From the NCBI RefSeq assembly GCF_013201545.1, contig NZ_CP053746.1:4540501-4604500 (forward strand): 64,000 bases of DNA, in the 5' to 3' direction. The notes beneath the pieces are model-generated. The model made no database searches. It saw only the letters and a program-made list of their open reading frames with translations, and had not been told where the DNA came from. Both the position numbers and the translations under genes were made by a program. This DNA is from Pseudomonas graminis. Its GTDB lineage: Bacteria; Pseudomonadota; Gammaproteobacteria; Pseudomonadales; Pseudomonadaceae. How positions within the stretch are numbered: position 1 is the first letter of the stretch; each line of letters starts with the position of its first letter. This document shows positions 62,119-64,000 of the stretch, piece after piece.

Positions 62119-62490
62119 CGCCTTCCCGGCTAAAGCCGGTCCCACATGTGCTCGTGGTGACTCAGTGGGACCGGCTTCAGCCGGGAATAGGCCGGTGTGT
62201 TCACCATCAATTTCGCGGTGTTACCCCCTACGCCTTCCCGGCTAAAGCCAGTCCTACATGTGCTCGCGGTGAGTCAGTGGGACCGGCTTCAGCCGGGAAT
62301 AGGCTTGTGTGTACGCCATCAATTTCGCGGTGTTACCCCCTACGCTTTCCCGGCTAAAGCCAGTCCTACATGTGCTCGCGGTGACTCAGTGGGACCGGCT
62401 TCAGCCGGGAATAGGCTTGTGTGTACGCCATCAATTCTGTGGTGTGACAGCCGGCGCCTTCCCGGCTGAAGCCAGTCCTACGATGATCGC
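62119..62490 (+). repeat. REP array with exact 112-bp period
   Basis: CCTTCCCGGC-type units start at 62121, 62233, 62345 and 62457, exactly 112 bp apart, each followed (except the last) by an inverted GTGGGACCGGCTTCAGCCGG unit. Within each period the spacer is nearly identical, including CGCCATCAATTTCGCGGTGT in the later copies. This is a tandem REP-doublet (BIME-like) cluster. The remaining bases to 62690 hold no supported gene. Confidence 0.92.
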
Positions 62491-62690
62491 GGTCTCACCA
62501 TTTCCGTACGGTGCTGCGAGAAGGTGCCAGTGGAACGCGCGCCCCGGGTTCCGTTCAGCTTGTGTGGGGACTCTGACAGACATCCGGGTGCCTGTTCCTG
62601 CCAAACCGCCCTCGCCTGCGTTTCAAGCCGGACACGCTGCGTATACTCAAGCGCGACGAAGCACAGGACGTCGGACCGCCGGGGGCTACG

Positions 62691-63545
62691 ATGCTGGACG
62701 AACATCAATCTCCTCTTTACACGCGCTTCCCGCAGCCAGCGGAGCAGCACTGGCCGGATGCGATTCGGCACCCTTCCCTGCCCCCTCTGTCGCACCCGAC
62801 AGCGCACCGCACGGCGGGCTGCGATCAGGTTGCCGCCGCGCAAAGCGACTATGCTCAAACCTTCCACGTCCGAAAGATGGCCGAGTTCAGCGCCTCCATC
62901 GCCCATGAGATCTGCCAGCCCCTTTTGGGCATCGCCGCCAACGCGGCCGCCAGCCTGCGTTGGCTGCAGCGCGACGTGCCGGACGTCGACGAAGCCATCG
63001 CCGGCTTGAAGGAAATCCGCGCCGGCTGCGAACGCGCCGCCAACATCGTCAAAGCCCTCGGTGCGCTGGCCCGTCAGGCGCCCTTGCAGCTGCGCATCCT
63101 GAAAATTGACGACGTCATTCGCGACGCAGTCGGCCTTACCCAGCCGCTGCTGACTGCCCAGCGGGTACGGCTCGAAACCGGGCTATACGTTGACCAGTCG
63201 ATCGTTGCCGATGCCGTGCAGTTGCAGCAATTGCTGGTCAACCTCATCACCAATGCCGTGGAAGCCATGGCCGGCTGCGGCCGTGACGCCGCCGTGTTGC
63301 GCATCCATTCATTTACCCTCGGCGACGGTGTCGAAGTCTGCGTTGAGGACAACGGCCCCGGCATCCCCCCTGACCGTCGCGAGCAGATCTTTGGCGCGTT
63401 CTACACCACCAAGACCAGTGGCCTCGGCGTCGGACTGGCGATCTGCCGCTCGGTGGTCGACGCGCACCACGGGCGCATCTGGGCACAAGCCTCGGCCAGC
63501 GGTGGCGCACGCATTCGCTTTCAGCTGCCGACCTGCTGTTACTGA
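62691..63545 (+). CDS. Soluble sensor histidine kinase (HisKA + HATPase), no clear sensor domain
   Basis: A 284-residue kinase core. The H-box is AEFSASIAHEICQPLLGIAA (H72), of the HEINQPL type with Cys in place of Asn. The N-box is LLVNLITNAVEAM, G1 is VEDNGPGIPP, the F-box is FGAFYTTK and G2 is GLGVGLAICRSVVDAHHG. The N-terminal 55 residues show no membrane helix or PAS motif, so the protein may depend on a partner or be 5'-truncated; the REP array lies 200 bp upstream. No response regulator is in the window. Confidence 0.85.
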   Translation: MLDEHQSPLYTRFPQPAEQHWPDAIRHPSLPPLSHPTAHRTAGCDQVAAAQSDYAQTFHVRKMAEFSASIAHEICQPLLGIAANAAASLRWLQRDVPDVDEAIAGLKEIRAGCERAANIVKALGALARQAPLQLRILKIDDVIRDAVGLTQPLLTAQRVRLETGLYVDQSIVADAVQLQQLLVNLITNAVEAMAGCGRDAAVLRIHSFTLGDGVEVCVEDNGPGIPPDRREQIFGAFYTTKTSGLGVGLAICRSVVDAHHGRIWAQASASGGARIRFQLPTCCY

Positions 63546-63651
63546 AAGGTTGTTATCGAGCCAGCCGCTCCCGATTCCTCTGATCAAGCCCGGTTCAATC
63601 AACCGCGACAAAACCGCCAAACTCATCCAATTGGCTTCCAAACGCCAATCA

Positions 63652-63681
63652 TTCACATTCATTCGCGCAATCCCCTAGAAT
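63652..63681 (+). promoter_or_regulatory. Possible sigma-70 promoter of the GlxA-type gene
   Basis: TTCACA and TAGAAT with an 18-bp spacer, 65 bp upstream of the start codon at 63746. Confidence 0.4.
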
Positions 63682-63745
63682 GCCGCCTGGATTCAGGCTC
63701 GTCGCCCTGCGCTGGCAGTGGCGGTAATAGAAAGGCAATCAAGGC

Positions 63746-64000
63746 ATGCGCGACATCTCAGGGCAGAAAACAGTGGCGGTGGTGCTGTTCAACGACGTGC
63801 TCATGCTCGACGTGACCGGCCCCATGGACGTCTTTTCGATTTCCAATCGACTGCTGGCGCCGGAAAAACAGTATCGACTGATCACGGTGGCCGAACCTCC
63901 GCTGCTCATCCGCAGCTCCTGCGGGCTCAAGGTCCAGGCGGATGTGGCGCTGGACGATCTGCCGCCCGATATTGACCTGCTGCTGGTCCCCGGCGGACCA
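63746..64000 (+). CDS. GlxA-family transcriptional regulator (DJ-1/PfpI N-terminus), partial
   Basis: The first 85 residues, cut by the window edge. KTVAVVLFNDVLMLDVTGPM followed by DVFSISNRLL is the typical N-terminus of GlxA-type regulators, ending at the nucleophile-elbow approach LLLVPGGP. Complete members carry a C-terminal AraC-type helix-turn-helix, outside the window, so that part is inferred. ATG at 63746 follows AAGG. Confidence 0.78.
   Translation, partial: MRDISGQKTVAVVLFNDVLMLDVTGPMDVFSISNRLLAPEKQYRLITVAEPPLLIRSSCGLKVQADVALDDLPPDIDLLLVPGGP

Noticed and set aside
62119..62490. CRISPR-like periodic repeat
   Set aside because: The period is 112 bp with spacers that are themselves repeated, and the units are inverted REP pairs; no cas gene is near.

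Overview
The window looks like the chromosome of a plant- or soil-associated Pseudomonas. Evidence: GC-rich coding sequence, a ProP and an RlhA of gamma-proteobacterial type, a phosphatidylcholine synthase, and many Pseudomonas REP elements built on a core reading roughly GTGGGACCGGCTTTAGCCGGG. A VgrG-Rhs type VI effector locus and a giant BapA-like adhesin with its own type I secretion system are the main accessory blocks. No tRNA, rRNA, CRISPR array or complete insertion sequence was seen.

Layout. 1-1793: three-gene envelope/stress operon whose first gene carries an apparent one-base frameshift. 1891-9027: housekeeping genes (SDR oxidoreductase, RidA, RlhA, small secreted protein, Pcs, Lrp-type regulator divergent from a cysteine desulfurase). 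9059-18297: T6SS effector island read on the minus strand as vgrG, a 65-codon gene, rhs, and immunity gene, followed by lower-GC remnants of older toxin/immunity tips. 18803-20828: APC permease and a CinA-like amidase. 21048-27704: glycosyltransferase, UDP-galactopyranose mutase, glycosidase and ABC exporter in one overlapping operon, divergent from galE; together they suggest a galactofuranose-containing product. 27728-30933: repeats and small genes, including an OBAP-type lipoprotein and a KGG stress protein. 31312-33806: a GGDEF-EAL protein and a XRE regulator. 34423-53169: adhesin (4375 aa, 41 Ig-like units), TolC-like, ABC and HlyD-like secretion genes, then a convergent trypsin-like lipoprotein. 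53507-64000: ProP, HAD hydrolase, Old Yellow Enzyme, cupin, polar amino acid ABC transporter, a 112-bp-periodic REP array, a soluble histidine kinase and the start of a GlxA-type regulator.

How the genes work together. The adhesin and its secretion genes form one functional unit. The neighbouring cyclic-di-GMP enzyme and XRE regulator are plausible but unproven regulators. GalE would make UDP-galactose, Glf would convert it to UDP-galactofuranose, the glycosyltransferase would use it and the ABC protein may export the product. The Rhs tip is not a toxin family I recognise. It has a cognate immunity gene 5 bp away, and about 0.8 kb downstream lies a 53%-identical immunity paralogue preceded by the leftover last codons of a related toxin, a small record of past tip exchange.

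All calls come from reading the sequence and from remembered family features. No database search was run.
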